Shown here piece after piece: positions 34,521 through 43,060 of a stretch of 64,000 nt of DNA. Each line of letters starts with the position of its first letter. Position 1 is the first letter of the stretch. The notes below the pieces were generated by a model. That model saw nothing but the letters and a program-made list of their open reading frames with translations. It made no database searches and was not told the DNA's origin. Origin of the DNA: Halocatena marina (lineage in GTDB: Archaea > Halobacteriota > Halobacteria > Halobacteriales > Haloarculaceae); NCBI RefSeq assembly GCF_025913575.1, contig NZ_CP109785.1, positions 2,852,001-2,916,000 of the forward strand. Direction: 5' to 3'. A program made the position numbers and the translations under genes.

Positions 34521-35416
34521 TAGGTATCCTCCTGATCGAAGGTGATACCGCGGTCGTGAACCGCGAGATAATAGAATTGTTTACTAAACGATTCTACACC
34601 GGCCATCACTTGCTGACTCGACTGGAATGTCGAGACCAATTCCCCGTCGTCAGCAAGTTCGATTCGCTTGATTCCGAGCGTGGCATCCTTAGCCGCTGTA
34701 TCTATCGGAGCCCCTGATAATTCGAGTTTCCCGACATTCTGTTGGCAGAGCGCCACCAATGCATGATCGAACCCACTACGTGGACATCGCGTTCGCTCAC
34801 ATACTTCTTCACGGAGACGGGGGATTGACAGGTACCGCTGCCGTAGACTAACTCCCGCAGTTTGCTCCAAGTCGTCGTATACACTGAGCAGTACGTAGGC
34901 GAAGTTGCTCGGAACATCGGCTTGTAGCGATAGATAGTAATTCCCGGTGAAGGCGTTGCGCTGAACGTGACCTAATCGCTCAGCCCAGTCGCCAAGAACT
35001 TCGATACTGGTCTGATTATACGAATAGGGTGTGTACTGCGAGTTCTCTTCAAGCCGTTCCAGTATTGACTCTAAGTCGGCTGGTTCTACCTCTGCTAGCA
35101 CGTCCAGAAAGGCACTGTAGTGGGGGCTTCTAGTCGTAAGGATGGTACTCACGTGAGCCCAGTCTTCATCCCGTATCGCCTCCAAGAAGGATCCACCGAT
35201 GCTGGTTGTGGAATAGAGCAGATCATCACCCTCCTCATCCTCCTGTAACAAACCGATTCGATTTGCCTCCAGGATAGCCTCACGAGCGCGACGGTATGTC
35301 ACGTCGAGTGCCTTTTCGATCTCTTCTGTTGATTTCTTTCCACTTTCACAGATATGCGTAAGTTCGACAAGTCGACTAAGAGTAACCGGACGGACGGTGG
35401 CACGTTCGTCGCTCAT
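34520..35416 (-). CDS. Winged-helix protein linked to TGT-like enzyme and AAA ATPase
   Basis: A 298-aa protein. Residues 8-70 form a wHTH (LSRLVELTHICESGKKSTEE; IEKALDVTYRRAREAILEAN then RIGLLQEDEEGDDLLY). The remainder is helical with a second wHTH-like repeat near 120-160. Nothing indicates catalysis. It overlaps the TGT-like gene by ATGA and the ATPase gene by one base, so the three proteins are made together. A DNA-binding partner that directs ATPase and transglycosylase to DNA is a reasonable inference; it is larger than ordinary repressors. Confidence 0.55.
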   Translation of the reverse strand: MSDERATVRPVTLSRLVELTHICESGKKSTEEIEKALDVTYRRAREAILEANRIGLLQEDEEGDDLLYSTTSIGGSFLEAIRDEDWAHVSTILTTRSPHYSAFLDVLAEVEPADLESILERLEENSQYTPYSYNQTSIEVLGDWAERLGHVQRNAFTGNYYLSLQADVPSNFAYVLLSVYDDLEQTAGVSLRQRYLSIPRLREEVCERTRCPRSGFDHALVALCQQNVGKLELSGAPIDTAAKDATLGIKRIELADDGELVSTFQSSQQVMAGVESFSKQFYYLAVHDRGITFDQEDT

Positions 35417-36447
35417 GCAAGTCCTCGAACTTGTTGCTTCGCGATTTTGTATGCTCGTTGAGTCACCTCGTTCCCCTGAAAGCGGAGATCAAGATAGTGC
35501 TCGACATCACGACCGGATTCTACGATATAGCGAAACCGACGAAGTTCAGTGGCGAGTGCCCAGAGGTTATGTTGTGTGAGAGCGTTGCGATCTTCTCTGA
35601 TATCATCTAGTTTCCGCTGACCACATACCGGGCAAGGACAAGGGAGCATATCCATGTCTTCAATATTCTGTAACTCTTCACCACCGAAGCCTGGTATGAG
35701 GTAGTTCCTGTTCCCAGCACTTCTGATGAATGCCGATGAGTCGAAGCTATCTACACCGAGATACAGTAACAGCGGTTGATATACGAGCCCACCTAAACCA
35801 TATACGTGTAAGTGTTTGTCTGTGGCCTGTCGAGCTGCGATAACTAATTTTGTGACTTTTTTATAGTCTGTTCGAATCGGGACTAGACTGCCGAGCGCAT
35901 ACCCATCGAATGTGCCGTGTTTCTCTAGGTACCGAATATTGTTACGGATAGTTTCTGGATCATACCCGTGAACACTCGCTAGAAGATGGGCATCGCAGTC
36001 ATGATGATCACTCGCCTCCAACGCAAATTGGATATTCTGATTGATCCGTCGTTGGTTTACTGTTGTGCGGTTTTCACGAGTGATCGGTATGTCGACTGTC
36101 CCGTAGATATCGGCTTTCAGTTGGTGCTGAGTCTCTAGCGTATCTGCCGGAGTGGTGTCCAGTTCTTCGCTGACGAAATCGAATCCACCACTATCTGCAA
36201 ACACTATAGTATTTTCTGGTACATCTAGCTCTTCTCGCAGGCTGACGCCGTTCATTAGTCGATTCCACATCGGTTTTCGATTCCGGATCGATCGAGCGTT
36301 GATCATCGCTGCTGAAAAATCTGGTATAGTGGTAACATATGATGGTGTATTATCACTCGATCGCTTGCCGATGTTCCGAACTGGAAAGAGAACAGGTGTC
36401 TGTAACTCTCCGTGGGGTAAATCAAGTTCTCGTCGTCTGTACAACAT
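35413..36447 (-). CDS. TGT-superfamily transglycosylase, second DpdA-like paralogue
   Basis: A 344-aa protein with the tRNA-guanine transglycosylase barrel. FADSGGFDFVSE (D85) matches the general acid/base Asp motif, GLGGLVYQ (217-224) the substrate loop, and GVDSFDSSAF (D236) the nucleophile motif GVDxFD. A zinc site follows, C270-x-C272-x2-C275 with H293. It lacks the PUA and other C-terminal domains of archaeosine tRNA enzymes, so a DNA substrate is more likely. First gene of the operon with the wHTH and AAA genes; 123 nt downstream of dpdA. It may insert a different deazapurine or act on different sequence sites. Confidence 0.75.
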   Translation of the reverse strand: MLYRRRELDLPHGELQTPVLFPVRNIGKRSSDNTPSYVTTIPDFSAAMINARSIRNRKPMWNRLMNGVSLREELDVPENTIVFADSGGFDFVSEELDTTPADTLETQHQLKADIYGTVDIPITRENRTTVNQRRINQNIQFALEASDHHDCDAHLLASVHGYDPETIRNNIRYLEKHGTFDGYALGSLVPIRTDYKKVTKLVIAARQATDKHLHVYGLGGLVYQPLLLYLGVDSFDSSAFIRSAGNRNYLIPGFGGEELQNIEDMDMLPCPCPVCGQRKLDDIREDRNALTQHNLWALATELRRFRYIVESGRDVEHYLDLRFQGNEVTQRAYKIAKQQVRGLA

Positions 36448-36473
36448 AACTCACAATCGGATTGAATGTCCTA

Positions 36474-36485
36474 TCATATATATGA
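36474..36485 (-). promoter_or_regulatory. TATA-type promoter palindrome upstream of the TGT-like gene
   Basis: TCATATATATGA is a perfect 12-bp palindrome centred about 32 nt before the ATG at 36447, the position of a haloarchaeal TATA box for a nearly leaderless transcript. The surrounding 36480-36565 is very AT-rich. Confidence 0.4.
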
Positions 36486-36569
36486 TTGAGATATTGGACA
36501 TTCTATAAATATGTAATTTAAAAGTTCCGGGACATCACTTAAATAACATATTCTATATTATAACTAAAT

Positions 36570-39473
36570 TTAATATTTCTCAAATGCTACTTGTGTCGGC
36601 TCTTCTTCGACATGACGGCAAAGCTGTTCTATTTTTTTAGGAGTCAGATCACCGGTATTGTTGAGATATCGTGCAAAATTCTGTAGGTATCTACCTTTCA
36701 AACCAATGACAATTGTGCTGTGTTCTTTGGCGTCCTCCGTTCGGGCAGGTACTGACACAATATTGTCGAACTGTTCATCGACAATCTCGCGATTAAACAC
36801 GACACCTATCCTGTTAGGAGGGATCTTTTGCACCATCTGATCAATGTCGATACTGGTGTAGTAGTCACTTCCCAGTGCGAAAAAGACAAGATCATAATCA
36901 TATTCAGACAACACCTTCTCGACGTCTTCCTTTATATTCAGGCGCGCAGATCGCTCTCGAATCTCATTGACCCTCATTGAGTTGAATGTAACTTCGTAAG
37001 GTGGGAGTGCCTCGTTTTCGGACACAAGACCGAAACCAGCACTAATGAAATATCTAGTTACATTATATCCCTCCGAGGAAAGCCGTCGCACTGCTTGCTT
37101 GATATATTTCTGTTGCCGACCCGTGTAGAGATCACGAGCGGCGATTTCAGGCACGTTCTTTTGATTCAGAAGCTCCTTTCTGCTGACTCCGTCTAACTCA
37201 TTTATGTCGAATACGGGAGCACTCTCCGGTGCTTCCTTCACTCCGGAACATTGGTCAATAACGAGAATATCAAGATCGTCGTCAACATCTATCTGTGGAG
37301 GGCACGGAAGGAAATCTGATCCCGCTGAGTAATCCTCACCGAAGTCGTGGAGAACAGTTTCCCGTAGATCTTTGGCACGTTCAAAACAACGTAGTTCACA
37401 ATCTGTATCTTCGACTGCTGTGCTTACGGTATCTTCAAGAACTCCGTTTGGTGTATGGACATAGAGACGTTGATACCGTCCAACTTGTTTTTTGAGATTC
37501 GCTGCCATCTCTTCCGGCCCAAGAGAGATTGTTGAAGGCGTTGCTTTCCACCATTCGAGTACTCCACCGGCATTGAGCATACCAATCTCTGCTACAGGTA
37601 AGTCATGGACATGGCGCCAAAAATCAGAATGTTTCTTACTCAGATACTCCTCGACGGAGCTATAGTTGTTCCCAGACGCTGTAGCTGGCGTTACGATCAG
37701 CGTTTTCGGGAGCTCTCGAGCAAATTCATCGTAGAAACGACGCGTGTTGTGGAATCCACGACGTCGATTTCGATCATTACCTCGGAATATACAAACTTCG
37801 ACACCGTTTTCAGTGCAAACGGGGCAGTCACATTTCTCCCACGGTCGACTCTTGAGGGTTTCCTGATATTCCTCTAATAGATCATCATCGCCAATCCATT
37901 CTGCGTAGTCACGAACGACGGTCCAGATCTCTTCATAAGAGGTTGATGCAGCCTCTTCACGGAGAATTTCTGTCATCCGAGGGAATGATTCGAACACTCG
38001 CTCGGCAGTCTCAAGGAGATCCTCATATTCGCTTACGTCGACTGGATCTTCGGGGTCGTCTTTACGAAGCAGTTTGATGAGTTTGTTCCGTAGGTTATCG
38101 CTGAAATTCGCCTGCAGTTCCTGCCCATATTCGAAATGGTCTCTGAAGATCGACTCAATTTCTCGTAGGCGCGAAGCATCGAACTGATCGTTGTGACGAT
38201 GTTCACGGAGATACTCTAGTGTCGCGGGCAGAACCGGTTCGGTCTGCTGGTGCCAATCCTCAAGAGCATCGACAATCGAACCCTCAGCGGCGTAGGCCCG
38301 TAGTGCTACTAATACCTCCCTACCGCGCAATGACTTCTCTATGCCCATGTCAAGGCCATCACGATACGAGGGATACCGAACCCGAATAGCATCGTATCGG
38401 TCGTTCTTATCGAGCCGGTAGTTCTTACCGCCAGTCCACGCAGAGCGTAACATACTCGCACTGTCGAAACTGGCCATGCCAGACCGGCCGACGGTCTCAA
38501 ATCCATCAGTCTTTGCGAAGCCAAAGACGTGTGAGTCGATACGAGTTTCGTACTCTCGCTCAAATGCCTTGACTGTCTTTCCGACACCTTTGACGATCTT
38601 CCGAACCTCGTGAATAGGACTGCCAGCAACTCCACCGATACCAAGGTAATCATACCCGATATTGAGAACGTCTTCGGTTGCCTCGATGTACGACTCAGGA
38701 GTCCACCCTTGAATGGCGACCATCAATCGGAATGGGTAGTCGCCACTCTCGTACAGATCATACATCTCTTGGGCGTTCTGCAGTGTTAGCTTGTATCGGA
38801 ACTCCTTGTCGTTCTCACGATAGACTGCCCGCGAATCACGTGCGAACTCTGTAAGTATAGTGTCGAGATCGCCTTGAAAGTCCTCAGCAGCAAATTGTTC
38901 GATCTCTTCCACCGTTCCATTTCGGATCGTTGGTTCGTATTTATCGATATAATCTGGCCATTCATCGGGCCATTCGTCAATCATCAGATCTACGGCATCC
39001 GAAATATGATCTGGGATGTCACTCTTTTTGAATTCTTCACCGAATGCACGCTCATCGAGATACAACCGCCCCTTGTCCTTACCAGATCCCAATACGAGGT
39101 GATCGATGGTAACACCAATTGTAACCTCAAGAGTCTCATAGAACTCGAGCATCTCCGCATTTCCATATGGAGGAAATGGGAGCGATTTGTAGCCCCACGC
39201 TCCACAGTCGCTAATCGTTGGGAGCCAATCGGGAATAGAAAGGACCGGATCGTCGTAGACACCGTGTTGAGCGAGTCGATTGGACTTTCTCTTCGATTCC
39301 TCTACTTGTTCACGAGAGATGAGAACGCCGTCGATAGGTGTCGTGTCCCGTTCAAAGATATCCCAAATGTAATCCAACTCACGCTCCTGACGGTTGAGAC
39401 TAGAGAGTTCGTCGTGCTTGAAGTCGTAGTGAGCATCAACTGCATCATCCCATTCAGGAACGTAGAACCTCAC
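36570..39473 (-). CDS. dpdA: DpdA deazaguanine DNA transglycosylase with C-terminal YaaA/DpdC-like domain
   Basis: A 967-aa protein starting GTG 39473. Residues 1-585 are DpdA-like: TISDCGAWGYKS (D89, general acid/base), VTIDHLVLG (121-129), DYLGIGGVAGSP (275-286) and MASFDSASMLRSAWTGGKNY with nucleophile D337. A zinc site C548-x-C550-x2-C553 with H575 follows. Residues 590-720 are a linker domain; 735-910 (LVIDQCSGVKE, DLYTGRQQKY, FISAGFGLVSENEALPPYEV) resemble YaaA/DUF6884-type domains, the family of DpdC. Bacterial dpdA and dpdC are separate genes, so this is a fusion. It should exchange guanine in DNA for preQ0. The preQ0 operon lies divergently next door. Confidence 0.8.
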   Translation of the reverse strand: MRFYVPEWDDAVDAHYDFKHDELSSLNRQERELDYIWDIFERDTTPIDGVLISREQVEESKRKSNRLAQHGVYDDPVLSIPDWLPTISDCGAWGYKSLPFPPYGNAEMLEFYETLEVTIGVTIDHLVLGSGKDKGRLYLDERAFGEEFKKSDIPDHISDAVDLMIDEWPDEWPDYIDKYEPTIRNGTVEEIEQFAAEDFQGDLDTILTEFARDSRAVYRENDKEFRYKLTLQNAQEMYDLYESGDYPFRLMVAIQGWTPESYIEATEDVLNIGYDYLGIGGVAGSPIHEVRKIVKGVGKTVKAFEREYETRIDSHVFGFAKTDGFETVGRSGMASFDSASMLRSAWTGGKNYRLDKNDRYDAIRVRYPSYRDGLDMGIEKSLRGREVLVALRAYAAEGSIVDALEDWHQQTEPVLPATLEYLREHRHNDQFDASRLREIESIFRDHFEYGQELQANFSDNLRNKLIKLLRKDDPEDPVDVSEYEDLLETAERVFESFPRMTEILREEAASTSYEEIWTVVRDYAEWIGDDDLLEEYQETLKSRPWEKCDCPVCTENGVEVCIFRGNDRNRRRGFHNTRRFYDEFARELPKTLIVTPATASGNNYSSVEEYLSKKHSDFWRHVHDLPVAEIGMLNAGGVLEWWKATPSTISLGPEEMAANLKKQVGRYQRLYVHTPNGVLEDTVSTAVEDTDCELRCFERAKDLRETVLHDFGEDYSAGSDFLPCPPQIDVDDDLDILVIDQCSGVKEAPESAPVFDINELDGVSRKELLNQKNVPEIAARDLYTGRQQKYIKQAVRRLSSEGYNVTRYFISAGFGLVSENEALPPYEVTFNSMRVNEIRERSARLNIKEDVEKVLSEYDYDLVFFALGSDYYTSIDIDQMVQKIPPNRIGVVFNREIVDEQFDNIVSVPARTEDAKEHSTIVIGLKGRYLQNFARYLNNTGDLTPKKIEQLCRHVEEEPTQVAFEKY

Positions 39474-39606
39474 AGATCATATTCACCATCTTATGGTTAC
39501 TTGGTTCCGGCATATGAATGTCCCTTTCTCATTCCACTCGAAATGCTCTTGATGGCGATGGTACTCTATCGATAATACTTAGTGAATACCTGGAGACTCC
39601 AATAGT

Positions 39607-40062
39607 ATGTCTTTGAAACGGCGCTCCACAGATTCTCTCCAAAACGCTAGGGAACGGACTCTTGAGGTAGGGGCAGATCGACCAATCCGTATTAGTTCGG
39701 GTCATCGAATCCTCCATCACGATGGGAAGTGTAGCCGTCCACACGGTCACAATTACGAGATTTCGGTAAAAGTCACGGGTATACTTACCGACAAGGGCTG
39801 GATCGTTGATAAAGGAGATATTACTTCGATCATATCTAGGTGGGACCATCGATTCCTTCTTGAAGAAGGTGACCCTCTCATCAACGCTTTCGAACAAAGT
39901 GGTGATGGTGATAGTATCGTGGTCCTCGAACATCCCCCGACTGCAGAAGTGATGAGTGTACTTCTGGAGAAGCGGCTTTTAGATGAGCTACCTGATACTG
40001 TCTCCGAGGTCTCGGTTCAGGTACGCGAAACGTCTGAACTCTGCGCTGGAGCAACATACTGA
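39607..40062 (+). CDS. queD: QueD, 6-carboxy-tetrahydropterin synthase
   Basis: A 151-aa enzyme of the PTPS/QueD family that converts dihydroneopterin triphosphate to 6-carboxytetrahydropterin in preQ0 synthesis. The zinc histidines are in ISSGHRILHHDGKC and RPHGHNYEISVKV (HGH), with the catalytic Cys in the GKC segment. EHPPTAEVMSVLL and the C-terminal VSVQVRETSELCA are also family features. First gene of the four-gene operon that starts divergently from dpdA; a TATA-like GATAATACTTA lies about 30 nt before ATG 39607. Chromosomal queD for archaeosine presumably exists elsewhere, so this is an island-borne copy. Confidence 0.9.
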   Translation: MSLKRRSTDSLQNARERTLEVGADRPIRISSGHRILHHDGKCSRPHGHNYEISVKVTGILTDKGWIVDKGDITSIISRWDHRFLLEEGDPLINAFEQSGDGDSIVVLEHPPTAEVMSVLLEKRLLDELPDTVSEVSVQVRETSELCAGATY

Positions 40063-40063
40063 G

Positions 40064-40834
40064 ATGCCAGTTAACACCACTAGTACCGACTCTGAAGAGA
40101 TTGCTGAAGGAAAGACACTACCAATCAACGAGTTGTTCTATTCGCTGCAGGGAGAAGGCAAGCTCGCTGGCGTACCGAGCATCTTCGTTCGCACCAGCGG
40201 TTGTAACCTTCGGTGTTGGTTCTGCGATTCGTATCACACCTCATGGGAGCCGACACACGCACGAATGGTTCTTGACGATATCATCGAGGAAATTCGGACG
40301 TACGAGAAAGCCAAACACGTCGTTCTCACCGGTGGAGAGCCACTCATACACGATGAATCGGTCTCACTGCTAGAGCGATTGAACGAATTAGGATATCACA
40401 CAACGGTCGAAACGAACGGCACGATCTATCATGACGCACCAATCGACCTAGCGAGTATCAGTCCAAAACTATCGTCCAGTACTCCGACCCACGAGAAAGA
40501 TCCAAAGGGCGAGGGTGAGTGGGCTGAACGGCATGAAAAACAGCGCGTGGATATACACGTGCTGTCAGCATTGGTCGACGCCTACGAGTCACAACTCAAA
40601 TTTGTTGTAACGGGACCTGCGGATCTACAGGAAATTGAGCGGATTGTCAACCGGGTGCGGGACGCGGCGACGACAACTGTCTCAAATTCTGATGTGCTGT
40701 TGATGCCGGAAGGAGCCACTCAGGAGGAACTAGATGAACGACGCAACGAGGTTGCCGAACTCGCGATGCAGTACGGGTATCAATATACTCCTCGACTCCA
40801 TGTTGACCTCTGGAACGACGCTCCTGGCACGTAA
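40064..40834 (+). CDS. queE: QueE, 7-carboxy-7-deazaguanine synthase (radical SAM)
   Basis: A 256-aa enzyme. The start at ATG 40064, 1 nt after the queD stop, is preferred to an overlapping upstream start. FYSLQGEGKLAGVPSIFVRT is the QueE N-terminal signature; SGCNLRCWFCDSYHTSWEP carries the cluster-binding C-x3-C-x2-C of radical SAM enzymes; VLTGGEPLIH and TVETNGTI are SAM- and substrate-binding motifs. It rearranges 6-carboxytetrahydropterin to the deazaguanine ring. Stop and next ATG are 1 nt apart. Confidence 0.9.
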   Translation: MPVNTTSTDSEEIAEGKTLPINELFYSLQGEGKLAGVPSIFVRTSGCNLRCWFCDSYHTSWEPTHARMVLDDIIEEIRTYEKAKHVVLTGGEPLIHDESVSLLERLNELGYHTTVETNGTIYHDAPIDLASISPKLSSSTPTHEKDPKGEGEWAERHEKQRVDIHVLSALVDAYESQLKFVVTGPADLQEIERIVNRVRDAATTTVSNSDVLLMPEGATQEELDERRNEVAELAMQYGYQYTPRLHVDLWNDAPGT

Positions 40835-40835
40835 T

Positions 40836-41450
40836 ATGACGAGTAATCACTCCCGATTAACGGATAGAAACAATGACGCCGAAGAACGTATCGACTGGGA
40901 GAAAGCACAACGTGGTGTCCGACTGCTTCAAGGAGTAGTCGGACAAGATGCCGATAGCACTGGACTAACCGAGACGTGGCAACGCCGAGTGCCCGAAACA
41001 TTCGCGACGCTAACTGAAGGTGACTGTATCTCATCGAAGCCGACCATGCGGACGTTCGATGCCACATCGGATGACATCGTAGTCAAGACGGGGATTCCAG
41101 TGTATTCACTCTGTGAGCATCATTTACTGCCGTTTTTCGGTACGATTCACCTCGCGTATCGGCCGAACGGTCAGGTTGTTGGACTCTCAAAACTCACGCG
41201 GTACGTTCGCTGGCAATCACGCCGACTCACGATGCAGGAACAACTGACAACAGATATCGCGTCGGGGTTAGCGGAGGAACTTGATGCTGCAATGGTCCTT
41301 GTGGAGTTGAACGCAACTCATCTCTGTGAAGCCATGCGTGGCATCGAGACTAAAAGTATGACCACAACCAGAGCGACTATCGGTGAACCGACAGAAGAAG
41401 AACGCGAGCAGTTCCAGACTGCTGTTGTCCGTGGAGAGGGAGAACGATGA
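40836..41450 (+). CDS. folE: GTP cyclohydrolase I (FolE, type IA)
   Basis: A 204-aa enzyme starting ATG 40836. SLCEHHLLPFFGTIHLAY contains the zinc-binding Cys and His, GLSKLTRYVRW the substrate loop, and LNATHLCEAMRGIE the second zinc Cys region. It makes dihydroneopterin triphosphate from GTP, the first step to preQ0. Archaea normally use the unrelated MptA/GCYH-IB enzyme, so a GCYH-IA copy in a preQ0 operon points to transfer from bacteria or viruses, as in Dpd clusters. It overlaps queC by ATGA. Confidence 0.9.
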   Translation: MTSNHSRLTDRNNDAEERIDWEKAQRGVRLLQGVVGQDADSTGLTETWQRRVPETFATLTEGDCISSKPTMRTFDATSDDIVVKTGIPVYSLCEHHLLPFFGTIHLAYRPNGQVVGLSKLTRYVRWQSRRLTMQEQLTTDIASGLAEELDAAMVLVELNATHLCEAMRGIETKSMTTTRATIGEPTEEEREQFQTAVVRGEGER

Positions 41451-42139
41451 ACGAAAAGCGCGCAGTTATCCTTGCCTCTGGGGGAATGGACAGTGCAACC
41501 GCTGCGGCAGTTGCACAAGATGAAGGCTACGAACTATATATGCTCCACACTTCCTACGGTCAACGGACAGAATCAAAGGAATACGAGTGTGCAAAAGCAC
41601 AGGCTAAACACTACGACGCTGCCGATTTTTTATACCTCACGACGGATCACCTCTCGAAGATCGGTGCATCCAGCCTGACCGACGAAAAGCTGGATGTGGC
41701 TGAAGCCGATCTTGAGAGTGACGAAATACCGAACTCGTATGTTCCCTTCCGGAATGCGAATCTGCTTTCGATGGCCGTTTCGTATGCCGAGGCTAATGAC
41801 TGTGACGCAGTGTTCATAGGTGCTCATTCTGAGGATTTCTCAGGATATCCGGATTGCAGGCCGCAGTTCTTCGACGCATTCCAGCAGGTTGTGAACGCTG
41901 GCACGAAAGACGAAACACAACTCAGTATCGAGGCGCCATTTGTCGAGTGGTCGAAGACAGATATCGTCGAATGCGGACTCGGACTAGATGTCCCATACGA
42001 GCTTACTTGGAGTTGTTATCGAAAGGAGGGACCTGCGTGTGGAACTTGTGACGCCTGTGCATTTCGGCTTCAGGCATTCCAGAACCTCAGCGAGCAGGAT
42101 TCGATTGGGTACGTCGAGTGCCCCGATTACACTGAATAA
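41447..42139 (+). CDS. queC: QueC, 7-cyano-7-deazaguanine (preQ0) synthase
   Basis: A 230-aa enzyme of the PP-loop family. VILASGGMDSATAAAVA is the ATP-pyrophosphatase loop, and the C-terminal SCYRKEGPACGTCDACAFR binds zinc (C-x8-C-x2-C-x2-C). It converts 7-carboxy-7-deazaguanine to preQ0 with ATP and ammonia. As the last gene of the queD-queE-folE-queC operon it completes the whole route from GTP to the base that DpdA-type enzymes insert. Paired hairpins about 70 nt downstream may end the transcript. Confidence 0.92.
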   Translation: MNEKRAVILASGGMDSATAAAVAQDEGYELYMLHTSYGQRTESKEYECAKAQAKHYDAADFLYLTTDHLSKIGASSLTDEKLDVAEADLESDEIPNSYVPFRNANLLSMAVSYAEANDCDAVFIGAHSEDFSGYPDCRPQFFDAFQQVVNAGTKDETQLSIEAPFVEWSKTDIVECGLGLDVPYELTWSCYRKEGPACGTCDACAFRLQAFQNLSEQDSIGYVECPDYTE

Positions 42140-42206
42140 ATGACCGTCTCATCGAAGGGAGCGGTCTGGAATTGAACACATACGCTGTCAGACACTCAGA
42201 GCGACC

Positions 42207-42241
42207 CGACGACGGCGGAGTCGTCGCGGGATCGATCCCGC
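42207..42241. terminator. Paired hairpins between converging queC and VOC genes
   Basis: CGACGAC/GTCGTCG (42207-42226) and the perfect 16-bp palindrome GCGGGATCGATCCCGC (42226-42241) sit in the 112-nt gap between two convergent genes. The position suits a bidirectional terminator, although no T-run follows, and archaea do not require hairpins for termination. A protein-binding site is the alternative. Confidence 0.35.
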
Positions 42242-42251
42242 AGCGGCGTTC

Positions 42252-42581
42252 CTACATCGACTCGGTGAGAAACACGATGTCTCCGACGCCGAGTTTCTGG
42301 TGGATGCTGTGGACTACCTGACTGCCCTCGCGCGGCGAGAGTTGCTCGACAGTCATCTCATGGTTCTTGGTTGATAAATCCAGATGGATCGGGAGGTCTC
42401 GTTCCGTTCCTTTCGGTTGTTCTTTAAATAATAGATCTGGTCCCTCTCCTGGTCGGTCGACGATTTCCGAATCAAGCGAGGCAGAGAGGTCCCTTCGTTC
42501 ACCACCAAGGGCTGCCGACCAGAACTCAGCCAGTCGAGCTGCATCAGTACAAGCAAAGGTAATATATTCTACCCTTCCCAT
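42252..42581 (-). CDS. VOC-family protein with a missing second half
   Basis: A 109-aa frame. MGRVEYITFACTDAARLAEF opens like a haloarchaeal glyoxalase-type VOC protein, and the match holds to about residue 82 (HLDLSTKNHEMTVEQL). The usual ending (WTVMxDPEGNEFC) is replaced by PREGSQVVHSIHQKLGVGDI, which does not look like a VOC half. The gene seems cut or rearranged at its 3' end, next to the hairpins and close to a transposase relic. Activity is doubtful. Confidence 0.55.
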   Translation of the reverse strand: MGRVEYITFACTDAARLAEFWSAALGGERRDLSASLDSEIVDRPGEGPDLLFKEQPKGTERDLPIHLDLSTKNHEMTVEQLSPREGSQVVHSIHQKLGVGDIVFLTESM

Positions 42582-42696
42582 GCACGCTGGTTATTCACAA
42601 CGTTGAAAAGAGCTACTGGTGTCGGAAAGTGCCGCCATATCTGTCAATAGGATATCGTCCTCACAAGTTGAATGTGACTAAGAGAGGTAACTAAAC

Positions 42697-42874
42697 AACG
42701 AGACGATTAACGGTGCTATCAAACAGAAGTTCAGTGCGGTCATGCATCTAGTGGAAGCAGTTCCGTGAGTTCGTACTCAAAGTGTGCGCCCACGACACCG
42801 GACGAACTCTCGCTGTCTTGAACGAGGAGTCGCGAAATTCTGTGCTTCTAAGAACGACCGGTTGCTGGATATAG
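42697..42874 (+). pseudogene. C-terminal relic of an IS5/ISH-type transposase
   Basis: One frame reads ETINGAIKQKFSAVMHL and the next reads WKQFREFVLKVCAHDTGRTL. Joined, they match the C-terminal DDE region of haloarchaeal IS5-type transposases, where a (N)xAIKxKF segment precedes a WxxFRE(F/L)VxxCxxHN helix. A frameshift and the loss of everything upstream mark it as dead. The rest of the 42582-43060 gap (480 bp) shows nothing clear. Confidence 0.5.
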
Positions 42875-43060
42875 AGCGTGTAGTCAGCAATTTCCAAAAA
42901 CATTCCGTTGTTGATATTCTTGTCAGACGTTCACGGTTTCACTTTCACTCCATCTGGCGAGTATTGACTCCTACCCTCCTCGTACGTGAGCACGGTACTT
43001 CCCATGCAGTCGCCGCTCGAAATCAATACCTCAGAGCAGTATTAGCTCCGTAATCGAGAT

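Noticed and set aside
10571..42139. CRISPR array or cas operon expected beside CARF genes
   Set aside because: No regularly spaced direct repeats and no Cas1, Cas10, Cas3 or Cas9-type proteins were found, so CARF genes were not taken as evidence of CRISPR.
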